Shown here: piece after piece, positions 1-11,035 of the stretch
How the letters are laid out: each line of letters starts with the position of its first letter
Position numbering within the stretch: position 1 is the stretch's first letter
Source of the DNA: Epiperipatus broadwayi
Taxonomy: Eukaryota > Onychophora > Udeonychophora > Euonychophora > Peripatidae
NCBI GenBank assembly: GCA_028023455.1
Contig: JAQFVV010006238.1
Coordinates: forward strand, 5,464,572 to 5,528,571
Direction: 5' to 3'
Length of the DNA: 64,000 nt
Notes under the pieces: model-generated
Databases searched by the model: none
Told to the model about the DNA's origin: nothing
Seen by the model: the letters and a program-made list of their open reading frames with translations, nothing else
Position numbers and translations under genes: made by a program

Positions 1-744
1 CATGATTAATATAAGCCAAGTGGATATATAATGAATATCAGTTTGGGAATTTTATAATTAAAGATTTTCATCTTACATTCTAATTCTACCCCATCTATTA
101 CATTATCTGATATTGCCACTAATTAAATAAGTTTAGAATGGATTATAATCAAGCAGAATAAATCATAAACAGTGAAGATTTAGGATAGTCACCAATTCTG
201 CAGTTTTACTGGTCAGTACCGAGTAGAAGCAACATAGTTATTATTTATATTCTTCAAAATTGAATAGTTTGGCTAATGAAGCAGTTCCAAATCACTAATA
301 TATAAATTTTCACTCTATTAAATATTAATGATATAATTTATTGTGAAAAGAATTGAGTTGATGGCCAATAATCCTTATGTACTCAAAGGGAAGTTTTCTC
401 TTTTATTTTAATATTATTTGGCAGCTACACTAATGTTTATATTATTAATATTTATAGGTCTTGGTGAATTTTTAAGAAGATTTTGTGCTATGAATTATAA
501 TAGAACTGTTTGTTTAACCATGCATGAAAATAATTCAACTATATGATAAAGGGTCCTTTATTTTATTATTGGTATTAAGGACATTGATTGTACAGATCCA
601 GTAGTGCATGAAAAGATCCATGGACTGTACACTTGAATATGCGACCATAAAAAACATGCAAAAATACAGCTAATGGTGATAGAAAATACCACATCTGATA
701 TTTAATTAGTGATATCTGTAACATGAGTTATATCATGAAATATG
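1..744. other. AT-rich stretch, nothing recognised
   Basis: No open frame of useful length, no RNA gene and no repeat that I could match elsewhere in the window. Base composition is uniformly AT-rich. Confidence 0.5.
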
Positions 745-1495
745 ATTTCACTAAAATATCATATGACCACCATTACTTATGCTTCTGCAATCAGTTAAAA
801 TAAGTTTCTTCAATAAAATAGTGAAACTTAGTGCAAGCCATCATAATCAATAGATGCTAGAAGGTTTTTGCAGCTAAATCTTTATCTAATTGCTACACAT
901 TCAATATCCCAGAGAAGTTTCTAGCTTATGTTTTGGATTTTACAGCAATGCACCTAAACCTTTAGATCTAATTCACCATTTCAGAAGCCACCTTTGCCCT
1001 GTTTAGTTAAATATAAAGTTATGAATCCAGATTGAAACCACAATGATGTTTCGAATTCAAGCTAATTCATTTGTATAATCATATAAATTTGCATAGATCA
1101 GTATCTATATATTTTCACATAATTAGTTTTTTTAATATAGTAATGAGTTATTAAAATCCAAATATACCAAAATGTAATAGATACTGAACTGGGTTCAGAC
1201 TCTGTATTACCATAAAGTGAATAAGCTCAGATTGAAAACTTTATTGTGTTTCAGTTTCAGCTCATAGCTTTATAGTTAACTGCAGAAATAAAAAAGTGTT
1301 CGCAGAAGGGGTGCATTAAATCAAAAGACTTAGGGACATTGCTTTTAGTAAGATTTTCATTGATGAAAGTCATAAGCTAGAAACTAATCTGGAGATACCA
1401 GATGAGTAGGTGTTGTTCAAGAATTTTGATGCACAAACCTTTTAGTAAACATTGATTACTATGACTTGCACTAGGGAGCGCTATTGCATAAAAAG
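745..1495. repeat. Old, diverged F1 foldback copy (inverted pair)
   Basis: The left part (about 745-1080) resembles the F1 family in plus orientation: an end like that of the 47.35-kb copy, then degraded versions of the body words found at 9.5-10.4 kb (AATCAATAGATGCTAGAAGG, TTTAGATCTAATTCACC). The right part (about 1150-1495) carries the same body in minus orientation (GATGAAAGTCATAAGCTAG, AGATGAGTAGG, ATTGATTACT). Divergence is high, so this is an old insertion. No target duplication could be recognised. Confidence 0.55.
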
Positions 1496-3129
1496 CTGCT
1501 ACTGTTTTTATGAAATATGATGGTATGTTTTGTATAATAACTTATGGTGGAATGGTGGATAAAAATCTTAAATTTTGATTTAAATTGAGAAAATTGCTAT
1601 TGACACTTTTGGTATGATTTGAACTGTTTATGGTAGTGAAGCCATGTGTAACAAGAATGTTTTCAAGTGATTTGTAAGACTTTGTAATGGCAATAAAACA
1701 TTGAAAACAATCAGTGAAAATACAAACACCCTGTCACATTCAATTCCATAATCAAAAAGAAAAATTAAAAAAAAAAAAGGGAAATACTATTCAATTTGAA
1801 AGCAAAGACAACAGAAGTCAACAAAAATAGAAGTGCAATTTTATATCATTGTGAAAAAATTTATTGCCACATAAAAATTGATACTGATGTGTCAAGCTAG
1901 CCAAGAGTAAATAGTAAAACTAAATTGTAGTAAGGAAAATATAGTTAGTAACAATCTATAATTAAACCAAACAAAAATAAGACAAATCCTGAAGTGATGT
2001 AGTTTGAATTAAAATCAAGATTATTATGTACCAAAGTTAAAAGATTGACTTTTTAAATGCTGCTATGATTAAGCTTACATTCATTTTGGCTTTTTTTTTA
2101 AAAAAAGTTTCCTTTTATAAAAACAATATATTCTTCTTATTGGTGTTTATATTTTTAAAAACTCATTACATTAAATGCCAAAAATTTAGTTGCTTTTCTA
2201 TGAACTTTATTTAGTTCTATCCTATATATTTTTTAATTGATACCAGTATAATATCTTTGCATTTAAGGTTATATTTCAGATGGATGTATATATGATAAAA
2301 TATAATTATTTTAAAATTATACTAGAACAGAAAGCAATATGTGGGGGTTTAAATAAAAAAGCTATAGGATTATCCAAATGGCTTTATTGCTTGGAACTTT
2401 ATAAGAAGTTTTGATTACCAGATATTCCAATACTGGAATTGATTGAGGACCTTATGTTCCATAATTTGACACTTTGCTACTGCACTTAACTGCACTGGGA
2501 TGTTTATGATTGAGTGGTAGAATGTCAAATTCTGTAATGCAAGATCCTCATATCCATTTCAGTTCTGATATTGGTCACACTCAAATCTTTTTCTGAAACC
2601 CCAAATTCACTATATATTCCCAACTTATGAAGTGTCATGATGGTGGTGATATTATAATTTTTTTAATGAGGATTTGAATGTGTTATTGAAATGGCTAATG
2701 CTTTATCTTACAAAATATGTAATAAAACAAATAAATTGTTCTACTCCACTGTTATCTATAAAGGTAAAAGTCAAAATATGATTCTGAGTTCAGGATTTAA
2801 ATAAACTACTATCTGGTAATCACAGTTTACTCAAGCTTAATATAGCTAGCAATAGAGAAAAGAGCCACTCATAAATAATTAGGTAATAAGAAATAGATGA
2901 GCTTATTGGGATGCATGATGAGTTTGAGGTAAAGTATGTGCTGATTTCTGAGCATACACTCTATGCATAGAAGCTTTTGGTTTCAATTAAATAGAAGTCA
3001 TTTTACATCACATCACTTCATTATTTTACAATATGCTATCTCATGATCAATATGATGCAATAAAAATATGTATAAATATAAATAATGATAGTCTAACATA
3101 AATAAAATCAAAATGAAAGTGTAAATCCC
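1496..3129. other. AT-rich stretch, nothing recognised
   Basis: No coding frame or repeat identified. Short homopolymer runs occur, for example A runs near 1770 and T/A runs near 2090-2105. Confidence 0.45.
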
Positions 3130-3690
3130 CAGTGGGTTATATATATAAACTAATACAAATCTGTTAATAAAGAAAAAAACAACAGTGGATCCACATGTTC
3201 TTTAGCTCAGGCTGCATCTAAGCATTCAATTTAGTGATGTGTTACAATGATGAGCATAAATTTTGTATATTAACATGATTTCAGTATAACTCTAAACCTT
3301 CTGAAATCATTACAAGCAATCAGAGAATAAAAGCATCTCATTTTTAACACTCCTAAATATTAAATAAAACAACAGTTAATAAAATATAAAAGTTACTGTC
3401 AATCTTCACTGGGCACTAATATCAGGAATTGTTAGAAATGAGGCTTGGCCTCTATTCTCTGATTGTTTATAGTGATTTTGCAATAATTTTAATCATACTG
3501 AAATCATATTAATATGCAGAATTTATGCTCTGCATTGAAGTCCATTAATAAATTGAATGCTTTAAAGCAATCTGAGTTAAAAAAAAAGATGGATCCACAC
3601 TGTTAGTTTTTATTTATTGACAAGTTTATATTAGTTTATACATAGTTCGCTGGGGTTTACAGTAATTTCTGTTTTAATTTCATTTATATT
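3130..3690. repeat. Foldback element F3 with about 240-bp inverted arms
   Basis: The left arm (about 3130-3370) and the right arm (about 3440-3690) are inverted copies. Matching landmarks are the CCCCAG word at the outer end, TATAAACTAATA, GTGGATCCA, GCATTCAATTTA, GATTTCAGTAT and CAATCAGAGAATA, each reverse-complemented in the other arm. The spacer is short (about 70 bp). Single arms of the same family recur at about 3955-4185, 5450-5690 and 6445-6610. No coding capacity. The right arm abuts a long (TTA)n tract. Confidence 0.75.
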
Positions 3691-3693
3691 AAC

Positions 3694-3929
<236 letters not shown>

Positions 3930-3949
3930 ATATTTACATTTATTAACTA

Positions 3950-4185
3950 ATGTTTCACTTAATATTCATAGGTTGTTAAAATGAAGCATAATTGTTTGAA
4001 TGGTTTGCAGACATATTGAAATCATATAAGTATATAGAATTCGTGCTCTGCATTGAAACATGTTAATAAACTGAATGCCTAAATACAACCTGAATTGTGT
4101 TTACTCTGTTCTTTTTTGTTTATTTATGGGTTTGTATTAGTTTATAACTTACTGGGGTTTTATACTCATTTCCATTTTCATTTTA
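3950..4185. repeat. Isolated F3 arm
   Basis: Same orientation as the right arm of the 3.1-3.7 kb foldback. Shared words include GAAATCATAT, CTCTGCATTGAA, TTAATAAACTGAATGC, GTTTGTATTAG and ACTGGGGTTT. No opposing arm lies next to it, so it is a truncated or partially duplicated copy. Confidence 0.65.
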
Positions 4186-4729
4186 AAATAATAGTATAAT
4201 GGTATTAGTGATTGAAATATTGTAAGTGCACAAGTTGGAGATGATTATGCATTAAGAATATTCAAAAAAAGATGAAAAAAGTCAGCTGACTAGTTCCACA
4301 TTATAGTAATATATTTCACTTAGTTTAATAATATATGATTAGTTGCTTATGAGGTCCAAGTAATTTTTGACCATAAAAAAATAGGCTAACAATGACAATT
4401 TTATCCAGTCGATTAACTGTAATTTTGTTTACTTTTTTACAAATAACTGATCAAGAAACATTAGCTTTTCAATCTACTACTTCACTACTGGGTTAAACTA
4501 AATCCAAGGATTGTTTCAAAATCTGTTAAGAGTGCATATGCGTAACTAAGAGCTCTCACACTGATGCAAACCCAATATGGTATTAGTAAAAAGAAAAGAA
4601 TGTTGCCTATCACCGATATTATTTGAAATCTGTTTAGAGCAAACTCTTAAAATATATAAAAGAAAAAGTTAAGAAATGGAAATTCATGTCTATAATAATA
4701 ATATACTTTATATTCCTATCAGAAGGACA
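4186..4729. other. AT-rich stretch, nothing recognised
   Basis: No coding or repeat signal that I could support. Confidence 0.4.
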
Positions 4730-5025
4730 AATTGTGGAGAAATGCATATTGGGAAGAAGAAACAATGATTAAAAGTAAAATAGAACGATGATATAACAAA
4801 TAGGTATCATTGCCATCATTAAAGTAATTAAGATACTGTAATTGAGATTATCTGACAGAACAGCTAATGTTTTAAACTGAATGCCAACAGATTGTAATAA
4901 ACTTAGAATCGTATGAAAATAAGTACATTTGTTGGAGTAATATAAAGAGACAAAGCTATATAGAGAAGAGAATCTGGGTCAAACTAAAAGTCTTTTATCC
5001 TGTAGTGGATCAGTAATAGGTGAAA
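4730..5025 (+). pseudogene. Degraded 3' end of an RTE-like LINE
   Basis: Two landmarks match the 3' part of the better preserved RTE-like LINE copies at 20.2-20.8 kb and 44.2-44.7 kb. The first is near 4735 (GTGGAGAAATGCATATTGGG, compare the segment reading MERCMLG in the good copy). The second is the tail near 4975-5020 (TGGGTCAAACT, then CATCCTGTAGTGGAT-like sequence). The sequence between them is badly decayed. This is a dead fragment of the C-terminal region downstream of reverse transcriptase. Confidence 0.5.
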
Positions 5026-5054
5026 ATATATATACATAAATATATATGTGTTAA

Positions 5055-5450
5055 TACATGAAAGCAGTCAGCACTTAAAATCAATACCAATAAGCAATCT
5101 CAATCTGTTGTCAAGGCAACTTCAATTAACAATAAAGATGGAAATTACACAGTCAACACTTAAATAATATCAATCAACAATCTCAATCTGTTGTCAAGGC
5201 AACTTCAATTAACAATAAAGATGGAAATCACACAGTCAACACTTAAATAATATCAATAACAATCAACAATCTCAATTTGTTGTCAAGGCAATGCCCATAT
5301 AACAATAAAGGTGGATATACAACCTTTATTTATGGTTTAATAAGTTTATATAGTCACTAAAGATTGAACTTGACTATAGAGAGAGAAATTATTAACTCAA
5401 GGAAGTTTAAATAAACCTCATTAAACAGATAAATATAATTTAATTAAAGT
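5055..5450 (+). repeat. M repeat, internally triplicated
   Basis: Three tandem units of about 80-95 bp (roughly 5073-5310), each with AGTCA.CACTTAAA, CAATCTCAATCTGTTGTC and AACAATAAAGRTGGA. They are followed by a single-copy tail (ACCTTTATTTATGG, GACTATAGAGAGAGAAATT, AAGTTTAAATAAACCTCATT). The same family occurs at 25.58-25.85 kb (plus) and 27.66-28.05 kb (minus). The AATAAAGGTGGATATMAACCTTTATT part is near-palindromic. Confidence 0.75.
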
Positions 5451-6606
5451 AGATGTTATTATAAACCCCCAGAAAGAGATATATAAACTAATACAAATCT
5501 ATCAATAAATGAAAAAGAAACAGAATAGACCCATCTGGACTTTAGTTTGCATATTGAATTTATTTATATGTTACAATGCAAAGCATGAATGTTAAATATT
5601 AATATGATTTGAGTATAACAATAAGCGATTTCACAATTACTATCATCAATCAGAGGGTAAAGGCATGCCTCATTTTTAACTACCCTTAAAATGTTAATAT
5701 ACTATTAATGTTCTGCAATATAACACATTAAACATAATTACACTATTTTATAACAATATAAAACAGTGGTTTTAATACCAGGAAGAATCTAAACTATGTA
5801 TGAGCAAAGATGTAAATCACTAAACTAGCAAATAAAATAAAAAAAGATATGTTTTCCAACATTTAATGTCAGTTTTTGAATCCCTCATAATCTTAACAGA
5901 CAAATCAATAAATGCCAAAGATAAACTTCCATTGGAGGTTTCCCATTATGTATAAAATCCAATGCAGAAAGTCATCCCGTACAGCTGTATACTATGGAAA
6001 ATCTAGAGCAAACATCACCGCAGGAGTTGATCAACACAAATACTTATATAAGTGTGCAAAGAATAATCCTGACTATAATTTCTTCTTCTAGATATATGAA
6101 TGACAATTTGGTCAATGCCTTCAATACACAGAATTCCAATCTACTTTGCAAGGAACTAAAAGATAGGAAGTTAAAAGTTATGAAGATATGATTTATTGCC
6201 AACCATAATCATGCCATTAACTAAAACGAAAATGTGTTCAACTCTCAACTAAATCAAACATGTAAAAATCTAATTTAACTGATCTCAGATACTTAATTAT
6301 TCCTTAATATTAATAGGGCAATATACATAGCCAATCAGCAAGACCTATGAATCTGGTGAACTACTTCAAAAGCACTCTCAGCTGTGTCTAAGATGAAGTA
6401 AGTATTTCATAAGAGAAAAATAATAAAAAGCAGTCACAGATGTTAAAAACAATTTTCTAAATAAAGTTATAACTTGTTAATAAATTGAATGCTTAAAGAA
6501 TATCTGAGCTAAAATACAGGTGGGTTCATTCTGTACATTTTTTTTATTTACTGACAGCTTTGTATTTATTTGTAAATAGCTGACTGGGGTTTACAGTGAC
6601 TTCCAC

Positions 6607-6610
<4 letters not shown>
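5450..6610 (+). mobile_element. Possible TIR/foldback element bounded by F3 arms
   Basis: An F3 arm in left orientation (about 5450-5690: CCCCCAG, TATAAACTAATAC, ATTAATATGATTTGAGTAT, AATCAGAGGGTAAA) faces an F3 arm in right orientation (about 6445-6610: TTAATAAATTGAATGC, GACTGGGGTTTACAGTGA). Between them about 750 bp includes a short protein-like stretch near 5960-6090, which I do not recognise. The arrangement looks like a DNA transposon with long terminal inverted repeats. I cannot identify a transposase, and chance pairing of two arms is also possible. Confidence 0.4.
5994..6191 (+). pseudogene. Short unidentified open frame inside the F3-bounded segment
   Basis: A 65-codon ATG frame rich in Asn, Ile and Leu. 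An overlapping frame beginning near 5960 reads CRKSSRTAVYYGKSRA and also looks protein-like. That suggests one decayed coding exon with a frameshift rather than a real 65-residue gene. No family is recognised and no promoter or splice signals are supported. Its position between inverted F3 arms makes a transposon-borne relic the most likely reading. Confidence 0.2.

Positions 6611-6697
<87 letters not shown>
6611..6697. repeat. (AT)n microsatellite
   Basis: About 87 bp of uninterrupted AT dinucleotides, immediately between an F3 arm and the ribozyme-like palindrome. Confidence 0.95.
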
Positions 6698-6702
<5 letters not shown>

Positions 6703-6737
6703 AAAAAAGACTTATAAATCCAATGAATAATATTATA

Positions 6738-6765
6738 TTTCAACCAGAGGACTGGTTTTCATCAG
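6738..6765 (-). ncRNA. Hammerhead-ribozyme-like core (minus arm)
   Basis: Reverse-strand copy of the same motif: TCATCAG at 6759-6765 (CTGATGA on the minus strand), the same 6-bp stem and TCCT-type loop, and TTTC at 6738-6741 (GAAA on the minus strand). The core is identical to the plus-arm copy. As there, stems I and III are not resolved. Confidence 0.55.
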
Positions 6766-6797
6766 AAAGAAAAAAATACACTGTGTATTTTTTCTTT

Positions 6798-6825
6798 CTG
6801 ATGAAAACCAGTCCTCTGGTTGAAA
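6798..6825 (+). ncRNA. Hammerhead-ribozyme-like core (plus arm)
   Basis: CTGATGA (6798-6804) is followed by a 6-bp hairpin, AACCAG (6806-6811) with CTGGTT (6816-6821) and loop TCCT, then GAAA (6822-6825). CUGANGA-stem II-GAAA is the conserved catalytic core of hammerhead ribozymes, which are known in Penelope-like elements. I could not define stem I, stem III or the cleavage site with confidence. The flanks are AT-rich, so activity is unproven. A decayed PLE endonuclease lies about 400 bp downstream. Confidence 0.6.
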
Positions 6826-7149
6826 TATAATATTATTTATTGGATTCATAAGTCTTTTTTTGTTTTTATATGTATTTCCTTTGGTTAGTTTGTTATATAT
6901 TAATATTTTGATATATATATAATAAATACAAAAGTATAATACCCATTATAAAAAAATATTATATGTAATATACAAACAATTTAATGCTAAGTGCTTTCAA
7001 TTATGTAATAATCCTAGTCAGCTGTAAATCATTCAAATTTTAATGTTAAGTAAATTTCCATAAGCTGTATATGGCCGTATTTGCAACTTACCTATCAATA
7101 ACATTATCTTGATATTTATCTATTAAAATTGCTTATTTAATTTTCCTTT

Positions 7150-7760
7150 TTTTATGATTTCTTTCTTTCATTAATATTAATATTTCATTATTAAATTGGC
7201 TATTTACAGCATTTTTATTCCTAAAATGCAAAGAAGTAATACAATTTATCAGATTTTATGTGGAAGTCAAAAATCATACATCAGTGAATCGAGATGTTCT
7301 GTGCAAAAAGGATTAAGGGAGCATCAATTATTATATAATTGGATTATAAATATTGTAAATAGCCAATTTAATACAGCTTCAGATTTACATTTGATTTTAA
7401 CGAAACAAAAATATTAATGGAGAAAGAAATCATAAAAAGGGGAAAGTTAAAGAAGCAATTTTAATAGATAAATATAAAGATAATGTTATTAATAGGCAAG
7501 TTGCAAATGTGGCATACACAGCTTATGAAAATTTATATAACATTAAAATTGGAAATTCATTGACAGCTGACAAGGATTACTACGTAATTGAAAGTGCTAC
7601 TAAAAAAATTAAAATATACTATTTTTTTACCATTAAATTGTTTGTATATATATATATATATAATACCAATAAAATGTCCATTGAGGAGGGTTAAGAAATT
7701 AACTGAAAGTACTTCTTTGGATTTAAAAGGCTGTATACAATAGTTAATTACCATTCTATG
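7150..7760 (+). pseudogene. Penelope-like element endonuclease relic (GIY-YIG)
   Basis: The frame from about 7196 reads TIYQILCGSQKSYISESRC and then LREHQ. This matches the PLE GIY-YIG pattern (IYxIPCG, x-YIGExxRS, LREH), with YIG decayed to YIS. Downstream, in shifted frames (about 7430-7500), KEAILIDKY and NVINR match the C-terminal end of PLE endonucleases. Family role: the GIY-YIG domain nicks target DNA for reverse transcription. No reverse transcriptase remains upstream. This lineage differs from the PLE at 60.9-63.5 kb. Stops and frame changes make it non-functional. Confidence 0.6.
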
Positions 7761-8640
7761 AATTATTTTAATTGTTATATATATGCACCTGGGTGTTGTT
7801 TTATGTGGATTATTTTAATGTGATTTTGAAGTTATGCGATTCATGTTTCTTCTTAATATCCTTCATATTTCACTATATTTATTAGATATCAAGAAATTTA
7901 AATTATTAATAACATATTTTGATTTGAAATACTTTTTTTTTTTCAAAAATATAACGTTATATTAGCAGCTTACATTAATATGGCCATAAGCTGTATTTAG
8001 AATCTTAGCTTTTATGTAAATAACCTACTTATACTAATGAGTAAATAATAATAATAATATTGCAATAAATATTCAAAAATCTTAAACTTTTAAAATGTAT
8101 TTTGTTAGATATTAACAGAAATAAAAATTTTTTTAGATTTTTAAAATAAATAATAACGAAGATTTTATTGATTTTATAAACTGAAAATAATCTTTCGAAT
8201 GATAATGTCTAATCTTTTTGTTTTGATTGCAATCTCATTTTTTTAATACAGAAACAGCACAAGACTGAAAGTGGTGCTAGTTGTACAACACGTCACGAAT
8301 CTGATTTCTTATTAGTTCACAAACAAACACATATTGTAAAGTAGCGGTAAGAATTAAAATATGTTTGAAAAAATGTAAAATTAAATACTGTAGTTAATAA
8401 AAAAAGTAAAAAAAGTTTGTCTTATATTAATTTTTTTTATATATTTGAAATTTTTTTATTAGTCATACTTTATTTTCTTATTTTTTTAATGTGAATTTTA
8501 AAGTAACTTTTCCTTGTTGCTTTGCTTTTATGCCAATTTCTAAAAATTTCAGGAACCTATCCCCCATTTTTCATGGTAAGTTACATTTATTTTTGTGCGA
8601 TTTCTTTTGTGCGCGTTTTCTGAGGAACCTATTTACCGCA
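7761..8640. other. AT-rich stretch, nothing recognised
   Basis: No coding frame, RNA gene or repeat matched elsewhere in the window. Confidence 0.4.
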
Positions 8641-8644
8641 TAAA

Positions 8645-8745
8645 CGAGACCCATGTGTATATGTTAATTCTAATATTGTCATAAATAAATGATGAATTCA
8701 TAGTATTATTTTCAGGAATTTATGTATAATAAAAATATAATAGCT
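8645..8745 (-). repeat. About 90-bp module also found at 20.15-20.23 kb
   Basis: On the minus strand this reads TAGCTATTATATTTTTATTA, then AATTCCTG, AATAATACTATGAATTCATC and GACAATATTAGAATTAAC. The same module occurs on the plus strand at about 20145-20233. Here it follows the truncated 3' side of an RTE-like LINE; there it precedes the truncated 5' side of another copy. Confidence 0.8.
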
Positions 8746-9291
8746 AAATGCTCTTCTATTAAGTGTCCAAGTCTCAGATCCATAAGTAAGAACTGGTAAA
8801 ATACATTTGTTAAAAACCTTTCTTTTCAAACACATAGGCATATTTCCTTTTAGTATCAAGTTATTTCTACCAAAAGCACTCCAACCAAGTTTAATTCTAT
8901 GATTAATTTCCTCCATTATGTTTCCATCTGTATTAATAATCTGACCAAGGTATTTGTAACTGTTAACTTCTTCTAATTCTTCATAATCAATCTTTATTTT
9001 CATATTTTGAGCAAATCGATTAAACATTACTTTAGTCTTTTTAACATTTATCTTTAGTCCTACTTTTCTACTTTCATCTGCTAACTCCTGCAACATTTCC
9101 TGCAGCTCTGAAGCATTATTTGCAAAAACAACTACATCATCTGCGAAATCTAAATGACTTAAATACTCTCCATTTACTTTCACTCCTTTAGTTTCCCATT
9201 TTAATCCACAAAATATTTCTTGCAGAACTGCTGTAAAGAGTTTTGGAGATATGGAGTCACCTTGTCTTTGGAGATATGGAGTCACCTTGTC
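8746..9291 (-). pseudogene. RTE-like LINE reverse transcriptase fragment
   Basis: A minus-strand frame covers the second half of a reverse transcriptase. RQGDSISPKLF is the B' motif (QGDPLSP type). DFADDVVVFA contains the catalytic FADD box. Then come KVGLKINVKKTKVM, SYKYLGQIINTDG, IKLGWSAFGR, CLKRKVFNKCILPVLTYG and SETWTLNRRA, which are typical of RTE-like LINE proteins. The LINE sequence stops at NRRA, where the 90-bp module takes over, so the last residues of the open frame are not LINE-derived. A 25-bp tandem duplication (9242-9266 and 9267-9291) sits on the B' motif and breaks the upstream frame. Both ends are truncated, so it cannot be active. Confidence 0.9.
9242..9291. repeat. 25-bp tandem duplication in the LINE B' motif
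   Basis: Two identical 25-bp units beginning TTTGGAGATATGG. Since 25 is not a multiple of three, the duplication shifts the reverse transcriptase frame. Confidence 0.9.
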
Positions 9292-9469
9292 TTACACCTT
9301 TCTCAATGTTTTTTTTCCAGTATATATAACTGTAAATAAATAAACTATATTAACTATAAATGTTTTTACATAAACATTAATAAATATAAAAAAATGAACT
9401 TACATTTCCTGCAGGCAGGATCCGTGGTTCGAACTACGTTATTCTCACTATGTAATTGCAAAGTATATC

Positions 9470-9481
9470 TAACTATAAATG
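9470..9481. repeat. Left target site duplication of the F1 block
   Basis: TAACTATAAATG, identical to 10612-10623 on the other side of the block. Confidence 0.85.
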
Positions 9482-10611
9482 TAAACAAAGGCAAAACTCC
9501 CCATACAGTAGTGCCACCCTGTGCCAAACAGGGTAATCAATGGATGCCAGAAGGCTTGTGCATAAAATCCCTATCTAGTGCCTACTCATCCAATATCCCC
9601 AGACTAGTTTCTGGCTTGTGGCCATCATCAGTGAGGAGCCTTGGATCTGAGAGCACTGCACCTAAATCTTAGGATCTAATGCTACCCTCCAGCAGCCACC
9701 TTTTAACTCTACTACAAAACTATGAGAATGAAATTGAAAACATTGTTAATATCTTCAATCTAAGCTCAATAGCTTATATAGTCATATGGGTCTGAACTCA
9801 ATTCAGCACCCATACATTTTGGTGTCTTTGGCTCTTAAACAACCATAGCCACCACTATCCTATTAGGCAGGATTGGTGTTAAACCATCAAACATCACATG
9901 ATCACAATCTCTATACTAGAACATAATTTGTTGTAAACAAAGACAAAACTCCCCATACAGTAGTGCCACCCTGTGCCAAACAGAGTAATCAATGGATGCC
10001 AGAAGGCTTGTGCATAAAATCCCTATCTAGTACCTACTCATCCAATATCCCAGACTAGTTTCTGGCTTGTGGCCATCATCAGTGAGGAGCCTTGGATCTG
10101 AGAGCACTGCACCTAGATCTTAGATCTAATGCAAACCTCCAGCAGCCACCTTTTAACTCTACTTTACTACAAAACTATGAGAATGAAATTGAAAACATTG
10201 TTAATATCTTCAATCTAAGCCCAATAGCTTATATAGTCATATGGGTCTGAACTCAATTCAGCACCCATACATTTTGGTGTCTTTGGCTCTTAAACAACCA
10301 TAGCCACCACTATCCTATTGGGAAGGATTGGTGTTAAACCATCAAACATCACATGATCACCGTCTCTATACTAGAACATAATTTGTTGTAAACAAAGGCA
10401 AAACTCCTCACTGATGATGGCCACAAGCCAGAAACTAGTCTGGGGATATTAGATGAGTAGGCACTAGATAGGGATTTTATGCACAAGTCTTCTGGCATCC
10501 ATTGATTACTCTGTTTGGCACAGGGTGGCACTACTGTATGGCGAGTTTGCCTTTGTTTACAACAAATTATGTGCTAGTATAGAGATGGTGATCATGTGAT
10601 ATTTGATGGTT
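9482..10611. mobile_element. F1 multi-unit foldback insertion (three units)
   Basis: Two head-to-tail F1 units of about 460 bp (about 9482-9945 and 9946-10402) are followed by a partial inverted unit (about 10403-10611). Landmarks per unit are GGCAAAACTC, CATACAGTAGTGCCACC, CAATGGATGCCAGAAGGC, TGCATAAAATCCC, CCAGACTAGTTTCTGGC and CATCACATGATCAC. The whole block is bracketed by TAACTATAAATG (9470-9481 and 10612-10623), so it inserted as one piece. No protein coding and no clear pol III boxes were seen. The duplication length suits LINE-assisted retroposition. Confidence 0.85.
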
Positions 10612-10623
10612 TAACTATAAATG
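10612..10623. repeat. Right target site duplication of the F1 block
   Basis: TAACTATAAATG, identical to 9470-9481. Confidence 0.85.
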
Positions 10624-10824
10624 TATTTTTTACATGAAGATTAATAAATAAAATGTAATAAAACTGGAAAATATGTGGATGAGAGCAAAGCATAAGCTAA
10701 AATACCAATTTGGTATGAGCAGACCTTTGTTCTTATCTTACCTGCAGAAATTTTCATTTAGAAATATGCACAATTAATATAGTTTATTTATTTATGGTTA
10801 TATATACAGTAAAGACCTGTTAGA

Positions 10825-11035
10825 TATACTTTACAAGTCAAAACTACATAAAAATGTAAGTTTTTTTAAAATTCTTTTTTATTAACATTTATACTTATAG
10901 TTTATTTATAATTAGATACACTTAGTATAGTTAGATACATTTAGTAGAGGAAAAAATGTAGTACAGTTTTTTAAAAATAGAGAGTGAAATGTCGTGACTG
11001 CTATTAGTCATGATTACCAAAATATATTTAAGATT
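10825..11035 (+). repeat. R220 repeat, copy 1
   Basis: Shares about 210 bp with 20838-21045: GATATACTTTACA, CAAAACTACA, AAAAATGTAAGTTTTTTT, ATTCTTTTTTATTAAC, TTAGATACA, CAGTTTTTTAAAAATAGAG and ACTGCTAT.AGTCATGATTACC. A further shared word, TGCCCTCTAGCTGC, lies downstream of LTR element A (about 13826) and at about 21102. This suggests that element A inserted inside a longer R220-type repeat. Confidence 0.75.

Larger units (their letters stand above)
6698..6870. repeat. Near-perfect palindrome, about 80-bp arms
   Basis: The two arms are reverse complements around a centre near 6780-6783 (ATACAC|TG|TGTAT). I count only about two substitutions and one homopolymer length difference (A7 against A6). 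Each arm carries the same hammerhead-like core, listed separately. A transcript through both arms would fold into one long hairpin. Confidence 0.9.

Noticed and set aside
5073-5310. CRISPR-like tandem repeat
   Set aside because: The units are 80-95 bp, imperfect and contiguous with no unique spacers, in a clearly eukaryotic setting; it is a minisatellite.
9394-10531. Frames of 60-92 codons in the F1 block
   Set aside because: They are made of F1 repeat sequence, recur in other non-coding F1 copies (50388-50747) and show no conserved protein pattern.
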